This document shows, in pieces, positions 34,628-45,621 of a stretch of 64,000 nucleotides of DNA (its first letter is position 1; the number at the start of each line of letters is the position of its first letter). Origin of the DNA: Sophora flavescens (taxonomy: Eukaryota > Streptophyta > Magnoliopsida > Fabales > Fabaceae); the NCBI GenBank assembly GCA_030762895.1, contig CM061063.1:78303836-78367835 (forward strand). Direction: 5' to 3'. Both the position numbers and the translations under genes were made by a program. The notes below the pieces were generated by a model that ran no database searches, was not told the origin of the DNA, and saw only the letters and a list, made by a program, of their open reading frames with translations.

Positions 34628-35379
34628 AGATGGATGACTGCAAACCTATGAACACTTCTATGCACCCCACAACCACTCTGAACAAAGATGATAAAGAGAA
34701 AAAGGTAGATCAGAAGGTATACAGAGGTATGATTGGATCCCTCTTATATCTAACTGCTTCTAGGCCTGATATAATGTTTAGTGTATGCTTATGTGCTAGA
34801 TTTCAATCTGATCCTAGAGAAACTCACTTATCAGCACTTAAGAGAATCTTTAGATATTTAAGAGGTACTACTAATCTTGGTCTATGCTTTAAGAAAGATG
34901 AAGATTACAGATTAGTTGGTTTTTGTGATGCTGACTATGCTGGAAATAGAATTGAAAGAAAAAGCACCAGTGGAGGATGTCACTTCATTGGAGCTAACCT
35001 AGTATCATGGTCAAGCAAAAGGCAAAGTACCAATGCTCTATCAACTGCTGAAGCAGAATACATATCAGCTGCAAGTTGCTGCTCACAACTTCTATGGATC
35101 AAACACCAATTGGAGGACTACAATGTATTTGTAAGTAGTATTCCATTTATGTGTGATAATACTGCTGCAATCAATTTATCTAAGAATCCAATATTACATT
35201 CTAGAGCTAAGCATATAGAAATCAAACATCATTTTATTAGGGATTATGTGCAAAAAGGTGTGTTTGATGTTCAATTTGAAGATACTGACCACCAATGGGC
35301 AAATATCTTGACTAAACCTTTTGCAGAGGACAGATTCATCCTTATAAGAAAGCATTTAAATATGTTGTATGTGGATTGA
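34628..35379 (+). pseudogene. SIRE-B RNase H (open, shifted from RT)
   Basis: SRPDIMFSVCLCARFQ, DADYAGNRIERKSTSGGCHF and STAEAEYISAASC are the copia RNase H signatures, with the Asp and Glu residues of the active site in place. The frame is open from about 34628 to the natural stop after LNMLYVD. It is out of frame with RT through a shift in an A-run near 34620. Confidence 0.9.
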
Positions 35380-35861
35380 GTTAGTATATTTGTTGTTAAT
35401 TTGGTCGTCTATTGCGTGTTTTCTCTGCACGTCCACTAGTCATAGCATCCAGAGCACGTGGAGTCTACGCGTCCACTTCTGTTGGTGTGCCGCGTCCACT
35501 ACATATGTCTTTACGTGTCCACTCTTAGTCTTGTGTGGACTCATCTATGCACACATTTATTGTTTGTATTAATTTGTCCTTGAACACATTTATTTTAAAA
35601 TGTTTTTTTTCCTTTGCTGAGTCAGCTACCTCCATCAATCCCATCATAACTTTTTACGGTCCCAATTTACCAATGGCATTTTACACATAATGACATGTCT
35701 TGTCATTTTTTTTGGGGAAACTGTTGTTTTTCAGAAACCTTTAAAAGTAACCTCTTTCCCTCTGAAAAACTTTTCGCTTCTCTTCATCCCTGTCAACCTC
35801 TCTCTGAAACTTTCAAACTGTCTCCCTTGTTCTTCCAAACCTTAACTCATCTTACTCAACA
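35380..35861 (+). promoter_or_regulatory. Spacer between pol and env-like ORF with CGTCCAC motifs
   Basis: CGTCCAC-like motifs occur at about 35429, 35469, 35501 and 35516, and GTGGAC at 35534; the same motif family is in the LTR. A C/T-rich stretch (35750-35860) runs into the env-like start. It could be a promoter or splice-acceptor region for that ORF; inference. Confidence 0.35.
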
Positions 35862-36322
35862 TTGGCTTCAACCTCTGCTCCCGTGTCTGCTTTTTTAACT
35901 GACACTATGTCTATATCTGTGAAACATCACTTCAATTTTGGAATTCTACAAGAGTACAATCTGGAAGTAAGTAAGTTCATTAACGTTGCTGGATGGGATG
36001 GAATCTTTCTGGAAAAGGTCTCAGTGTATCCAGATTTGATAAGGGAATTCTGGAGAAGACCAAAGGTTACTGAAACAGAAGTAGTTGGGTTTGTGCTGGG
36101 AAGAAAAGTAATAGTGTCCGAGAAAACCATCTCTGATGCGATTGCATGTGCTCAAGAGGGTTTGGTCTTCACGGAGAACTGGGAAGAAGACCTAGGTGGT
36201 TCAGAGACAATTGCTGTTATCCTAATGAGGCAAGACAACGTAAGAACTCATTCTTGGAAAACCTATGAGATGAAGGATCACATCAGGATTCTTCACCAAA
36301 TCCTGAACAAGGTGGTGCTGCA
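35862..36322 (+). pseudogene. SIRE-B env-position ORF, part 1
   Basis: MASTSAPVSAFLTD starts a protein that continues after element C (codons CTG-CAT-AAG join exactly when one CTGCA copy is removed). The domain has YNLEVSKFINVAGWDGIFLE, YPDLIREFW and EVVGFVLGRKV. The pattern resembles the putative plant transposon protein domain and the Ath1 accessory ORF. No signal peptide is seen. Confidence 0.75.
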
Positions 36323-36496
36323 TGATGAATGTGCAATTTATGTTAGTTTGGCAGTGTAAATAGGAATAAGTTTGTAAATAATCTTAGGATTTGTGAATGA
36401 AAAGGATTCTAAAATGTTCACATTCATTTGATTAGAGTTTTGATCTTTTATATGAAAAATATAGTCAAAAAGATGTTGAAAATGTGTAGGATTGAA

Positions 36497-36730
36497 GGCC
36501 AAGCGCTCAGCTCTCGAACCGGGAGCTCAGCCTTCGAACAGGGAACGAAACAGCATCAGTCAGCAAGTCGGGCGCTGAGTGCAGGTTTTGGGCGCTCAGC
36601 TCTCAAGAGGACCGAAATGAACTAGCGCTCGGTTCTAGAGTGCCGCGCTCAGCGCCAGCTGGGAAACAACATTGGAGTTATCGGTGAAAACAAGCACCCA
36701 GCGTTGGGATTAGGACACGCAGCGCTGGGC
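36497..36730 (+). repeat. GCGCTCAGC / GCGCTGAG motif cluster
   Basis: Roughly ten variants of GCGCTCAGC, AGCGCTGGG and GCGCTGAG occur in 230 bases of otherwise AT-rich LTR. Further copies are at 38888-38990, before the 3' non-coding region, and in the 3' LTR (40645-40875). Confidence 0.7.
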
Positions 36731-36745
36731 GACGAGCAGAGAGTG

Positions 36746-36753
36746 TATAAATT
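36746..36753 (+). promoter_or_regulatory. TATA box of element C 5' LTR
   Basis: TATAAATT follows the motif cluster. In the 3' LTR the same place reads TGTAAATT (40893), so the box is lost there. Confidence 0.5.
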
Positions 36754-37622
36754 TGATCTTGGACATATTTGAACGATCTTTGGCTCATTTTTGGTGTGAT
36801 TTCACCTTGGTTCATCACTTTCTCTCTGGATTCCTTGGAGATTCAAGCTTGGGAACAAGATTTGGAGTTTTCATGGCTTCTTCTACTCATTCCTACTCAA
36901 GTTTCTTCTTCCCTTCTTTTTTTACTATGAGTTGTTAGATCTCTTAGGTTAGGTTTAGGATGAACTTGATTGAATCTTGATGTAATGAAGTTTGATTTGT
37001 GATTTCGATGGAATTTCGTTCAGTTTGATTATTCTCTTCAATGCTTAATGCTTTTCTTGGATTGATCAACCTTGAAACGACGTTAGGTTCAATTTCACAA
37101 TTGGAAAATTGGTGATTGAATTGGAAATGAAGTTGATTAATATTGTGATGTTGATTCTAGGAATAGAACTATATTGGAATACATTCTTGTGAATCCAATG
37201 CTTAATGTTTGTTCTAATCTTGCATCACCTAAGGAATTAGGGTTCTTGATTTGTAACAAAAGGATTATCACCTAAGGAATTAGGGATAAATCTCGGTTAG
37301 TGATTTGAAGGTCAATTGAATGAATTGGATAGAGATTAAGATTGAACAAAGTTACATTAGGTGGAAATTGAGGGATTCCGATACCTAACCGCTTTTACCT
37401 ATATTGAATTCATTCCTTAATTGCTATTGTTTAATTCATTGTTGTGACAACTCTAAATATAAAAATTCATAAATCTTTTGAAACCATGACATCCATTGGT
37501 TCAAATAGCTATTGCCTAGGATACATTGATACTTGATCACAATCATCATTGGGAACGATACTCTACTCTCACTATATTACTTGTCGTGATTTAGTACACA
37601 TGCCAAACCCTCAACAAGTTTT

Positions 37623-37643
37623 TGGTGCCGTTGCCGGGGATTG
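37623..37643 (+). other. Element C primer binding site, tRNA-Asp with one mismatch
   Basis: TGGTGCCGTTGCCGGGGATT differs from the site in Ath1, D and E by C to T at position 4. Confidence 0.88.
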
Positions 37644-37801
37644 TTGATTTCAATATCAACGAAGCAAAGGCATTGTTAATTTGAACATTTTTTTTCTTTG
37701 TTTGTGTTCTGTTTTTGTTTGAATAATTGATATATTGGATATTCTCATCTTTTCTATTACTTTGGATTCTTGTTTTGTGAGGAAAGTATCCACTACAGAC
37801 C

Positions 37802-38560
37802 ATGGACATCTTTGAAGCAATTCTTCTTGCTCAAAGAAAACTTATTGCAAAACAATTGGAGTTGATGTCTAAACAACTTCAAGTCATGCAAGTGAAGGCA
37901 ATGAAACCATTGCAACCTACATGTGAATTTTGTGGTGAATACCATAAACTTGAAAATTGTGAGGTTCAATTCAATGCACAAGAGAAGGCTTATTACATGG
38001 AGAACCTCATGAGGGAACAAGATGCACAACCTTACCATCAATCCAATGAGTCACTAGATAGAGTGTCCAACCTTGAAAATGTTTTAATTCAATTTATTGG
38101 AGCTACTCAAACGAAATTCAAGGACATACAAGCTTCAATCAAGAATCTTGATATTCAAGTTGGGACATTATCTGAGTAACTAGGTTGTTTTGTGCAGAAA
38201 AAGATAGAGTTGGTAAGAGAGCAAGAGTCACATGTTTGGGAAATGGTTGAGCAAGAAGAAGAAGTATTTGTAGAAATGGAAAGTGAACATGACTCAAGAG
38301 AAATGGTGGAAGAAAAACAAAAGGAAAATGTAGTTGTAGTATTAGATGAAAAACAAAAAAACAAAAATAGTGACATGGAAGAGAAGTCAAGGGTGAGGCA
38401 TGAAGAGATTCATAAGAATGAGACTCAACCTTTGATGATTAAAGATAAGAGTCCCATGCGAAATGAGTTTTATATACATCAAGAATGGGGAAGCACATAT
38501 TCCAAATGCCTTGTTGGGGCATGGGAACATTTGCTTCCTTATAGTAAATACATGGGATGA
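37802..38560 (+). pseudogene. Element C zinc-knuckle ORF with one in-frame stop
   Basis: A 252-codon frame is interrupted only by TAA at 38177-38179. The N-terminal coiled coil (LIAKQLELMSKQLQVMQVKA) is followed by a CX2CX3HX4C knuckle, CEFCGEYHKLENC, the same spacing as in Ath1 gag. A second helical segment (VSNLENVLIQFIGATQTKFK) follows. The part after the stop is highly acidic and lysine-rich (EQEEEVFVEMESEHDS). It looks like the RNA-binding end of Athila gag without capsid, and could guide packaging into helper particles; that role is inference. Confidence 0.65.
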
Positions 38561-38646
38561 CTTGTGAAGAAAAGAAAGCGGAAGGAGGATATATTCTTCT
38601 TGTCATATAAATCGCCCTAAGAAAAGAGCTCAAATGTCAAGCTAGT

Positions 38647-40430
38647 GACGTTAAAGAAGCGCTACTTGGAAGGCAACCCAAGCATTTCCTTCTTGCATTC
38701 TTATTCTTTTTGCTTCTATAATGAAAAAAATAAGTAGTTCATTGAGATGATTGAGTGGTTTCCTTGATGTGTAAGCCATTAAATGTGGTGGAATTGTTTT
38801 GAATTGTTGTGCAGGTACATCTAAGGAAAAAGGACCAAAGGAAGGGGAGAAATGACACAAAATAAGGGTGAAAATGGCCCTGTGTGGGCACCGGGCGCTA
38901 CTATGAGCACTGAGCGCAAACAGAAAGCAGTTTCAGCAGAAAATACTGCACCTTGGACGCTGAGCATGGATTCCTAGCGCTGAGCACTAGCCAATGTAAA
39001 AAAAATTGCACATGCGCATCCATTGTGCAGAAGAAAGGGGGTGCTCTAAACTCTTTATTAATTTTTTTTACCCTCTCTAATTGTTAGTTAGTTGTAGTTG
39101 AATAAATTGCCCAAACTTGCATATTTTGCACAAACTTGTGTTTTGAGTGGATTTTTGTGTAGATTCTCTAGTGAGCATAGAACTTTTGCTTGCCTGAAAT
39201 TTCTAACAAGATGCATTTTATACTTGCTGAGCATATGATTTCATTGAAACCATTGATCCTTGTGAATTGTTTGTGCCAATTTTTCATGCTATGATTGATG
39301 CAATGTTGAATGCATGGATTTTCTCTTCCACATAACCATGAATTGTGAGTTTTTGAGCCCAAATGCTCTGGCACATTATCCAGATGACTTGATTTCTGTC
39401 ATGTGCGATTATCCATCACTTGCATGGTCTCACTTTTTCTTGCCTTGATGCTTGTTACTATCACATTGTTCTTACATATGCATAAATGATCGAGGCAATA
39501 ATTCTTTGTTTAAGCTCAGGACCATAATTGCTATCCTATCATTTGCCTTTGCTATGCCCAATAGAGCCTTGGCCTATTTTTCTTGGCACGATAGCACATT
39601 ACAAGCCAAAAATCGGAAAAACAATTTTGTCCCACTATTTTGGCTTAGAGGAATGTTTGGACTTAAGTTTGGGGTTGTTCTCTTGCTTGGGGACAAGCAA
39701 GCAAATAAAGTTTGGGGTGAGAGTAGACCACTAAAGATGCCTACTAAAAAAATCTGAAAAAGAAAAAGCCAAAGAGAAAAAGAAACAAAGAAAGTATACA
39801 AAAGTGAGAAAAAGGCAAAATAGAAAGATGAAAAAGAAAAGAATGAAAAGAGAATGAAACAAGAAGAAACAAAACAAAAGAATAAGAGAAAAAGAGAGTT
39901 ATAAATAAAATAAAAAGGGAAATAGCACAAATTGTGTGCTATTTGCTTGTGTATTAGCTAAGTAAAGGAAGCCCCAAGAGAGTCCACATTCCTTGAAGCC
40001 AAAGTAGTCTAGCCTATATACTTAATTTTATCTACTTCCACCTTAGCCCCATTACAACCAAATAAAAGACCTAATGATATGTGTTGCATTGACATTTGTG
40101 ATATGTTTTCTTAGCATCTTGTCAAGATTAGGATTGGGGAATGCATTTTGATTGGAATTGAGAGCAAATAATACCCAAGTAAGGATGTGTGAAACACTTG
40201 ATAGAGAGGTTGCAAGAGAATATTCTGTGCATTCAATGAAGTTAATTTTGTAGTATGTTTGATTGTTTTAAAGTATGAAGCATGTGATCAATTGAAATTG
40301 ATGCAATGATTGTGTGATGCTTGTGCATTTTGAAAAAGTGTTAAGCAATTGAAGTTTTACATGAGTAATGTGTTTCACAAGGGAATTGAACATGAAAACC
40401 ATCTCATTCACCCCTGTTTTGAATTTAATT
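38647..40430 (+). other. Element C 3' non-coding region
   Basis: It begins with the post-pol block (GCGCTACTTGGAAGGCAACC). Polypurine-like tracts are at 39663 and 39707 with a complete CTTGCTTGGGGACAAGCAAG hairpin between them (39682-39701). An A-rich tract (39748-39920) and the CATTACAACC block (40043-40080) follow. No gene is visible. Confidence 0.7.
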
Positions 40431-40470
40431 TTTTACTTGAGGACAAGCAAAAACTCTAAGTTTGGGGTTG
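40431..40470 (+). promoter_or_regulatory. Element C hairpin and polypurine tract
   Basis: TTTTACTTG-AGGA-CAAGCAAAA folds with one A-C mismatch; TTTT/AAAA extends the stem. It is followed by CTAAGTTTGGGGTTG next to the LTR start TGATG. Confidence 0.65.
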
Positions 40471-42017
40471 TGATGAATGTGTAATTTATGTTAGTTCAGA
40501 AGTGTAAATAGGAATAATTTGTAAATAATCTTAGGATTTGTGAATGAAAAGGATTAGAAAATGTTCACATTCATTTGATTAGAGTGTTGATCTTTTATAT
40601 GAAAAATATACTCAAAAAGATGTTGAAAATGTGTAGGATAGAAGGCTAAGCACTCAGCTCTGGAACCGGGCACTCAGCCCACGAACAAGGAACGAAACAG
40701 TATCAGACGGCAAGCCGGGGGCTGAGCACAGGTTTTGGGCGCTTAGCTCTCAAGAGGGCCGAAATGAACTAGCGCTCAACGCTAGAATGCTGCGCTCAGC
40801 ACCAGCTGGGAAACATCATTGGAGTTCTCGGTGAAAACAAGCGCACAACGCTAGGATTAGGACACTCAGCACTGGGCGACGAGCAGAGACTGTGTAAATT
40901 CGATCTTGGACAGATTTGAACGATCTTTGGCTCATTTTTGGTGCGATTTCACCTTGGTTCATCACTTTCTCTCTGGATTCCTTGGAGATTCAAGCTTGGG
41001 GAACAAGATTTGGAGCTTCCATGGCTTCCTCCACTAATTCCTACTCAAGTTTCTTCTTCCCTTCTCTTTTTACTATGAGTTGTTAGATCTCTTAGGTTAG
41101 GTTTAGGATGAACTTGATTGAGTCTTGATGTAATGAAGTTTGATTTGTGATTTCAATGCATTTTGGTTCAGTTTGATTAATCTCTTCTATGCTTAATGCT
41201 TTTCTTGGATTGATCAACCTTGAAATGATGTTAGGTTCAATTTCACAATTGGAAAATTGGTGATTGAATTGGAAATAAATTTGATTAATATTGTGATGTT
41301 GATTCTAGGAATCGAACTATATTGCAATACATTCTTGTGAATCCAATGCTTAGTGTTTGTTCTCATCTTGCATCACCTAAGGAATTAGGGTTCTTGATTT
41401 GTAACAAAAGGATTATCACCTAAGGTGGCGTTTGATATATGGAATGTTTTATTCCCAGGCAAACTACACTCCTGGGAATATGATTCCCGGGAATAAAGTT
41501 TTCCCACATTCACACATGGGAATAGAGTTTTCCCAAGTTTATAACTATAATTCACTAATTTTATTCTTGGGAATCTTTTATGCCTGGGAATAACTTTTTA
41601 AAACTTATACCAAACATGGGAAACTTTTATTCCCATGCCTACATTCTCGGGACTATTTTTGTAAAACTTGTACCAAACGTTACCTAAGGAATTAGGGAAT
41701 AATCTAGGTTACTGATTTGAATGAATTGGATAGAGATTAAGATTGAACAAAGTTACATTAGGTGGAAATTGAGGGATTCCGATACCTAACCGCTTTTACC
41801 TATATTGAATTCATTCCTTAATTGTTATTGTTTAATTCATTGTTGTGACAACTCTAAATACAAAAATTCATAAATCTTTTGAAACCATGACATTCATTCG
41901 TTCGAATAGCAATTGCCTAGGCTACGTTGATACTTGTTCACAATCCTCGTTGGGAACGATACTCTACTCTCACTCTATTACTTGTCGCGATTTGGTACAC
42001 TTGCCAAACCCTCAACA
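40471..42017 (+). repeat. Element C 3' LTR with MITE
   Basis: Same termini as the 5' LTR. It contains a 261-bp MITE plus scattered substitutions and a ~20-bp local deletion just right of the MITE. Confidence 0.92.
41424..41684. mobile_element. Tourist-like (PIF/Harbinger) MITE, 261 bp
   Basis: Terminal inverted repeats GGTGGCGTTTGATATA and GGTAACGTTTGGTACA (right end reversed) are flanked by TAA duplications at 41421-41423 and 41685-41687. TTCCCAGG/CCTGGGAA repeats inside make it largely foldable. The undisturbed site exists in the 5' LTR of the same element. Confidence 0.88.
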
Positions 42018-44085
42018 CTGCATAAGATTGGGTCTAAGGACAACTTATCAGCTCTTCACAAGTTCTGTCTTTGCCATCTGGCTCTTGAAACAAAAATCAA
42101 CTTACCCTGGATCCTGTTTCATTGCTTCAAAGATGCCATTACCAACAAAGAATCCGCTTCTCACATCATCTTCACTCACCTTCTGTCAAAGATTTTCAAG
42201 CAGCAAGGCTTGTACAATGTTCTGAGTGCAAAGCCTAAGGATGAACAAGAAAGACTCCTTCATGAGAAAGGATTGCAAGCTGCTGATTTTGGCAGAGTTA
42301 ATCTCAGTGGCATGCAACTTAGAACATACAAGCAAGTGGAGGTGGCCAAGCTTGAGGAGAAGATGAGGATTAAAGAAGAATCACTTGAGGACAACAATGC
42401 TGCAATCCTTGGTCTAAAGAAAGGAACCAAGAGGAAGACAATGGTTGTCAGGAAGCCTAACCCTAGAAGGTCTACTAGAGGCATTTTTATTAATGAGCCT
42501 ACAGCTAAGGCACTTCAACCTGATCCTCAACCTACTCCTAAGAGAGCAAAGAAGCTGGTTCTGCCTTCAGATGATGATGATGAAGAAGACAAAGTTCCTC
42601 TGGGACCAATCCTGAAGAAGAAGAAAGCAAGTGAAACTGCTGCTGTGCCTACCAAGAAGACGCAACCTGCAAGGTAAGCAAGGACCTTTGCAGCCTCTGA
42701 GGTAAACATCTCTGCTGAAATTCATGTTAATTTAGCAGAAGATGCTCCTGTTGTCAATATTGTGAATGATAGTGTCTCAGCTCCTGAAGGATTCTTTGAT
42801 AATGTATATAGACCAACTCTACCCATACCCCAACCTTCACCACAAAGAACCCAAACTAACCAAACCACAACCCCATCCCCACCACAAAGCACCTCAAATC
42901 AACTGACCATACCACAACCTTCACCTATCAAAACTATCTTTTCACCAATTATACCAAATTTTGACCCCTAGTTTCATCAAACTGATGGTGGAATTTGCCC
43001 AGGTGCCCCTTTTCCTAAACCACTTAGACAACTCTTTCCACCCATTGTACCCTCATCCACTCTCTTTGCTAACAAATCTGATAATTGGGCCAAGATCAAC
43101 AGAGATTGGAAAGGTCTGTTTCACACTCACCAACCTGACCCTGATATTGACCCTAACACTCCTCTCACCAGGTGGTACCCTCTTGCTAAATATGAATTTG
43201 AACCATATGAGGACTACCCTTGGACCAACAGATATCCAAACACTCAGCCTCCCAAAGGCCTCTTTCCCTCAGAAATACACAACCATCGTGGACCTCTTCT
43301 TACCCACTTACCCTTCAAACGGTTCCCTAGAAGAAAAATTTATCCTCACCTCATAAAAACCCCTCCATTGATCCCTTCACTGATGGAGTAGAGAGGCACA
43401 TCATACCAGTATGGCAGACTGACCCAAAAAGGAATAGGCTACGTACCCTACCTGAGAGGAGAGCCAGATCTTCTGAGCATGTTCCTATCATCATGGATGG
43501 CAACACAAAATGGATGAAGTTCAAATACCCCATTATCTATGGAAGAGACTCTGACTTCTTCCAAGATCAGTTTTTCTATGAGATACCGAAATGGAAGTTT
43601 AGTCATCTCCAAGTTGACAAAGCTGCACACTTTGTTCCATTCACCTGGCTTAGGCATGGAAAGAAAACCAACCTAGGAATTTCTCCTTACCCTGTTTGTC
43701 CAAGGCTTAGCATAATTGATCTTAATAAGGACAAAGACAAAGTGCAGAAGAAACAAAGGAGACATGCCTGAAGCTCATTCTATAATGCTGGATTTATTTG
43801 AAGAAACATTTGATTACTCTATGCTTGAGTACTATCTGCACTTGGAAGCTGTTGGGAAAATAGAAGAAAGAATAGCTGCTGACTTCTGGAAGTCTCACAT
43901 AATCCACTGCACTAGGGAAGCCTCTTCCTCTGGCATATCTCAAGAAGAAAAGCAGAAAATTCCCAAAGTCAGAGGAAAGTGTGGACTCTCTAAGTTCAGA
44001 CATATGATCTACAAAGATCTGTGGGCACTCCCTATTACCAGCAGAGATGTGGAGGAAATTACTCCTATTCATTGGGCAAAGGATG
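42018..44085 (+). pseudogene. SIRE-B env-position ORF, part 2
   Basis: It continues part 1 in frame: HKIGSKDNLSALHKFCLCHL, then KINLPWILFHCFKDAITNKE. A Lys-rich segment (GLKKGTKRKTMVVRKPNPRR), an acidic patch (DDDDEEDKVPLGP) and a Pro/Thr/Ser/Gln-rich stretch (42810-42970) follow. TAA at 42675-42677 and TAG at 42969-42971 are in frame; later parts lie in other frames (GNTKWMKFKYPIIYGRDSDF, then SMLEYYLHLEAVGKIEERI). It is interrupted by element D at codon HWAKD|V. No transmembrane helix was seen. Confidence 0.75.
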
Positions 44086-45531
44086 TGATCAGCCTCTGGC
44101 TAGTCTAGTTTTATAACTAGAAAAACCTTGGCTTTGTGCTAATTTTATATCATTTTCACCCAAATTAGACTTGATTGTCCTTAAGTAAGATTTTGAGTCT
44201 GTAAAGTGTTTTTAAGCTAATTTAGTTGATTTAGAGTTAAATAAAATACTTACTGTTATTTCTTTTTTTTCAGGTTAATAAAAATGAATAATTCTGGTTC
44301 GCCCCGCGAAGGATATCTCGCCCCGCGAGTCACCAAGCCCAGAAAGTCAGAGACGATCACGGTTTACCCGTGTTGAAGATCACGGCCGTGGCAGTTTTGA
44401 AGTTGAAGCGTTCGCCTCGCGAGCATCCATTCGCCTCGCGAGTCTGGAAGTCAGAATATAATTGCTGTCACTGGAACCTGAACGGGTCATGAAGATTGGG
44501 CCATAACTTGGGCTGTAGATGTCGGTTTGAACTGAAACCGGTGGCAAATGAAAGATAAAACAAAGAGATTTAACTCTCATGAAGACCATTATTCCAAACA
44601 GAGCCGTTTTGAAGGGCTTTAATCCATGTGAAGTCAGAGGCGTTTCAGCTGCCCTATGAATTGAATGTGGGCATAACTCTCTCATCTTAATTCATAATTA
44701 AGCAAATTAAGTGGATTTGGAAAGCTAAGAGGCAGAGGTTGAAGTGAATTAAAGGAGTATTCAGATATTGAGAGGAGGTCTTGAGAGAATTTGTATAAAT
44801 AGGAGTCAGAGTAGTAGTGAGAGAGGGGGGCTAGTCAGTTTTGGCTAGTCTTAGCTAGTCAGTAGTTGTAGTTGTTTTGTTTCCTTTTCTGCTTATGTTT
44901 GTTATGGAGAACTAGTCTCCTAGATTAATCTACTGTGATTGGTTTTAATTACACTTGAGGTTCTTGTATTTCCTGTTTTCATTTTCTTTTCTCTTTTCAA
45001 TACTATGTTATGCATTTCTGTTTGTTTAATTCAGGAATGTATAGTATTGTATTGATTCGTTCCGGTGATGTTATGTTCCTATACTTAATCGCGTTTGTTT
45101 AATTCGCGTGTGTTCATTCATGTTCGTTTAGTTCATGAGAGCCTAACCCCGTTTGTTTAATTCGGGAATAGGAACATATATCCGTAGTAGCGGTTTCGTT
45201 TGTTAATTGTTGCTACAACCGGGAGGGGATTAGAATCCGCTTAGGGCTTGGATTTATTTGAACCAATGATAGTGGGAAACCAAGAACAGTAGGTTAATCG
45301 TTCTTTAGCTTATTTGTTAATCTTTTAAACTGCTTTGTTTCTTTTCTCTGTTTTGTTTTGTTTTTCTTTATTTTAGTTTCAATCCAAACAACCCCCCAAT
45401 TCTGACTTTTACTAATTTTCTGTTAATAATAACAACACTAAAGAGTCCTTGAGAGACGACATCCGAGTTGTCGCACTATACTGCATTATTTTATAAGCTC
45501 GTTTTTTTGGCGCGTGGCGACAGCGCGTTCA
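44086..45531 (+). repeat. Element D 5' LTR
   Basis: It runs from TGATCAGCCTCTGGCTAG to GACAGCGCGTTCA. It carries TTTTTTTTCAGGTTAATAAA at about 44263, TCGCCCCGCGA-type motifs at 44298-44445 and a TATA box (TATAAATAG) at 44794-44802. Confidence 0.93.
44794..44802 (+). promoter_or_regulatory. TATA box of element D 5' LTR
   Basis: TATAAATAG, a consensus plant TATA box; identical in the 3' LTR at 48499-48507. Confidence 0.65.
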
Positions 45532-45537
45532 AAAAAT

Positions 45538-45555
45538 TGGCGCCGTTGCCGGGGA
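45538..45555 (+). other. Element D primer binding site, tRNA-Asp
   Basis: TGGCGCCGTTGCCGGGGA starts six bases after the LTR end and is identical to that of Ath1. Confidence 0.92.
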
Positions 45556-45621
45556 CTCTGGTTTGTTGTTATTAGCAGAAAATATAAAAAAAAATAAAAA
45601 ATTTGCTGAATTTGTCTGGTT

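Larger units (their letters stand above)
36323..37616 (+). repeat. Element C 5' LTR
   Basis: It runs from TGATGAATGTGCAATTTATG to CCAAACCCTCAACA. A GCGCTCAGC-type motif array is at 36497-36730 and a TATA box (TATAAATT) at 36746-36753. It holds the empty MITE site (ATCACCTAAGGAATTAGGG) near 37268. Confidence 0.92.
36323..42017 (+). mobile_element. Element C: non-autonomous gypsy (Athila-related) LTR element
   Basis: It is flanked by CTGCA duplications (36318-36322, 42018-42022). LTRs are 1294 and 1547 bp; the second is longer because of a MITE. The internal 2.9 kb has a tRNA-Asp primer site, a zinc-knuckle ORF, the post-pol block, the conserved 3' non-coding region and a polypurine tract, but no protease, RT or integrase. 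Shared landmarks tie it to Athila. Confidence 0.92.
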
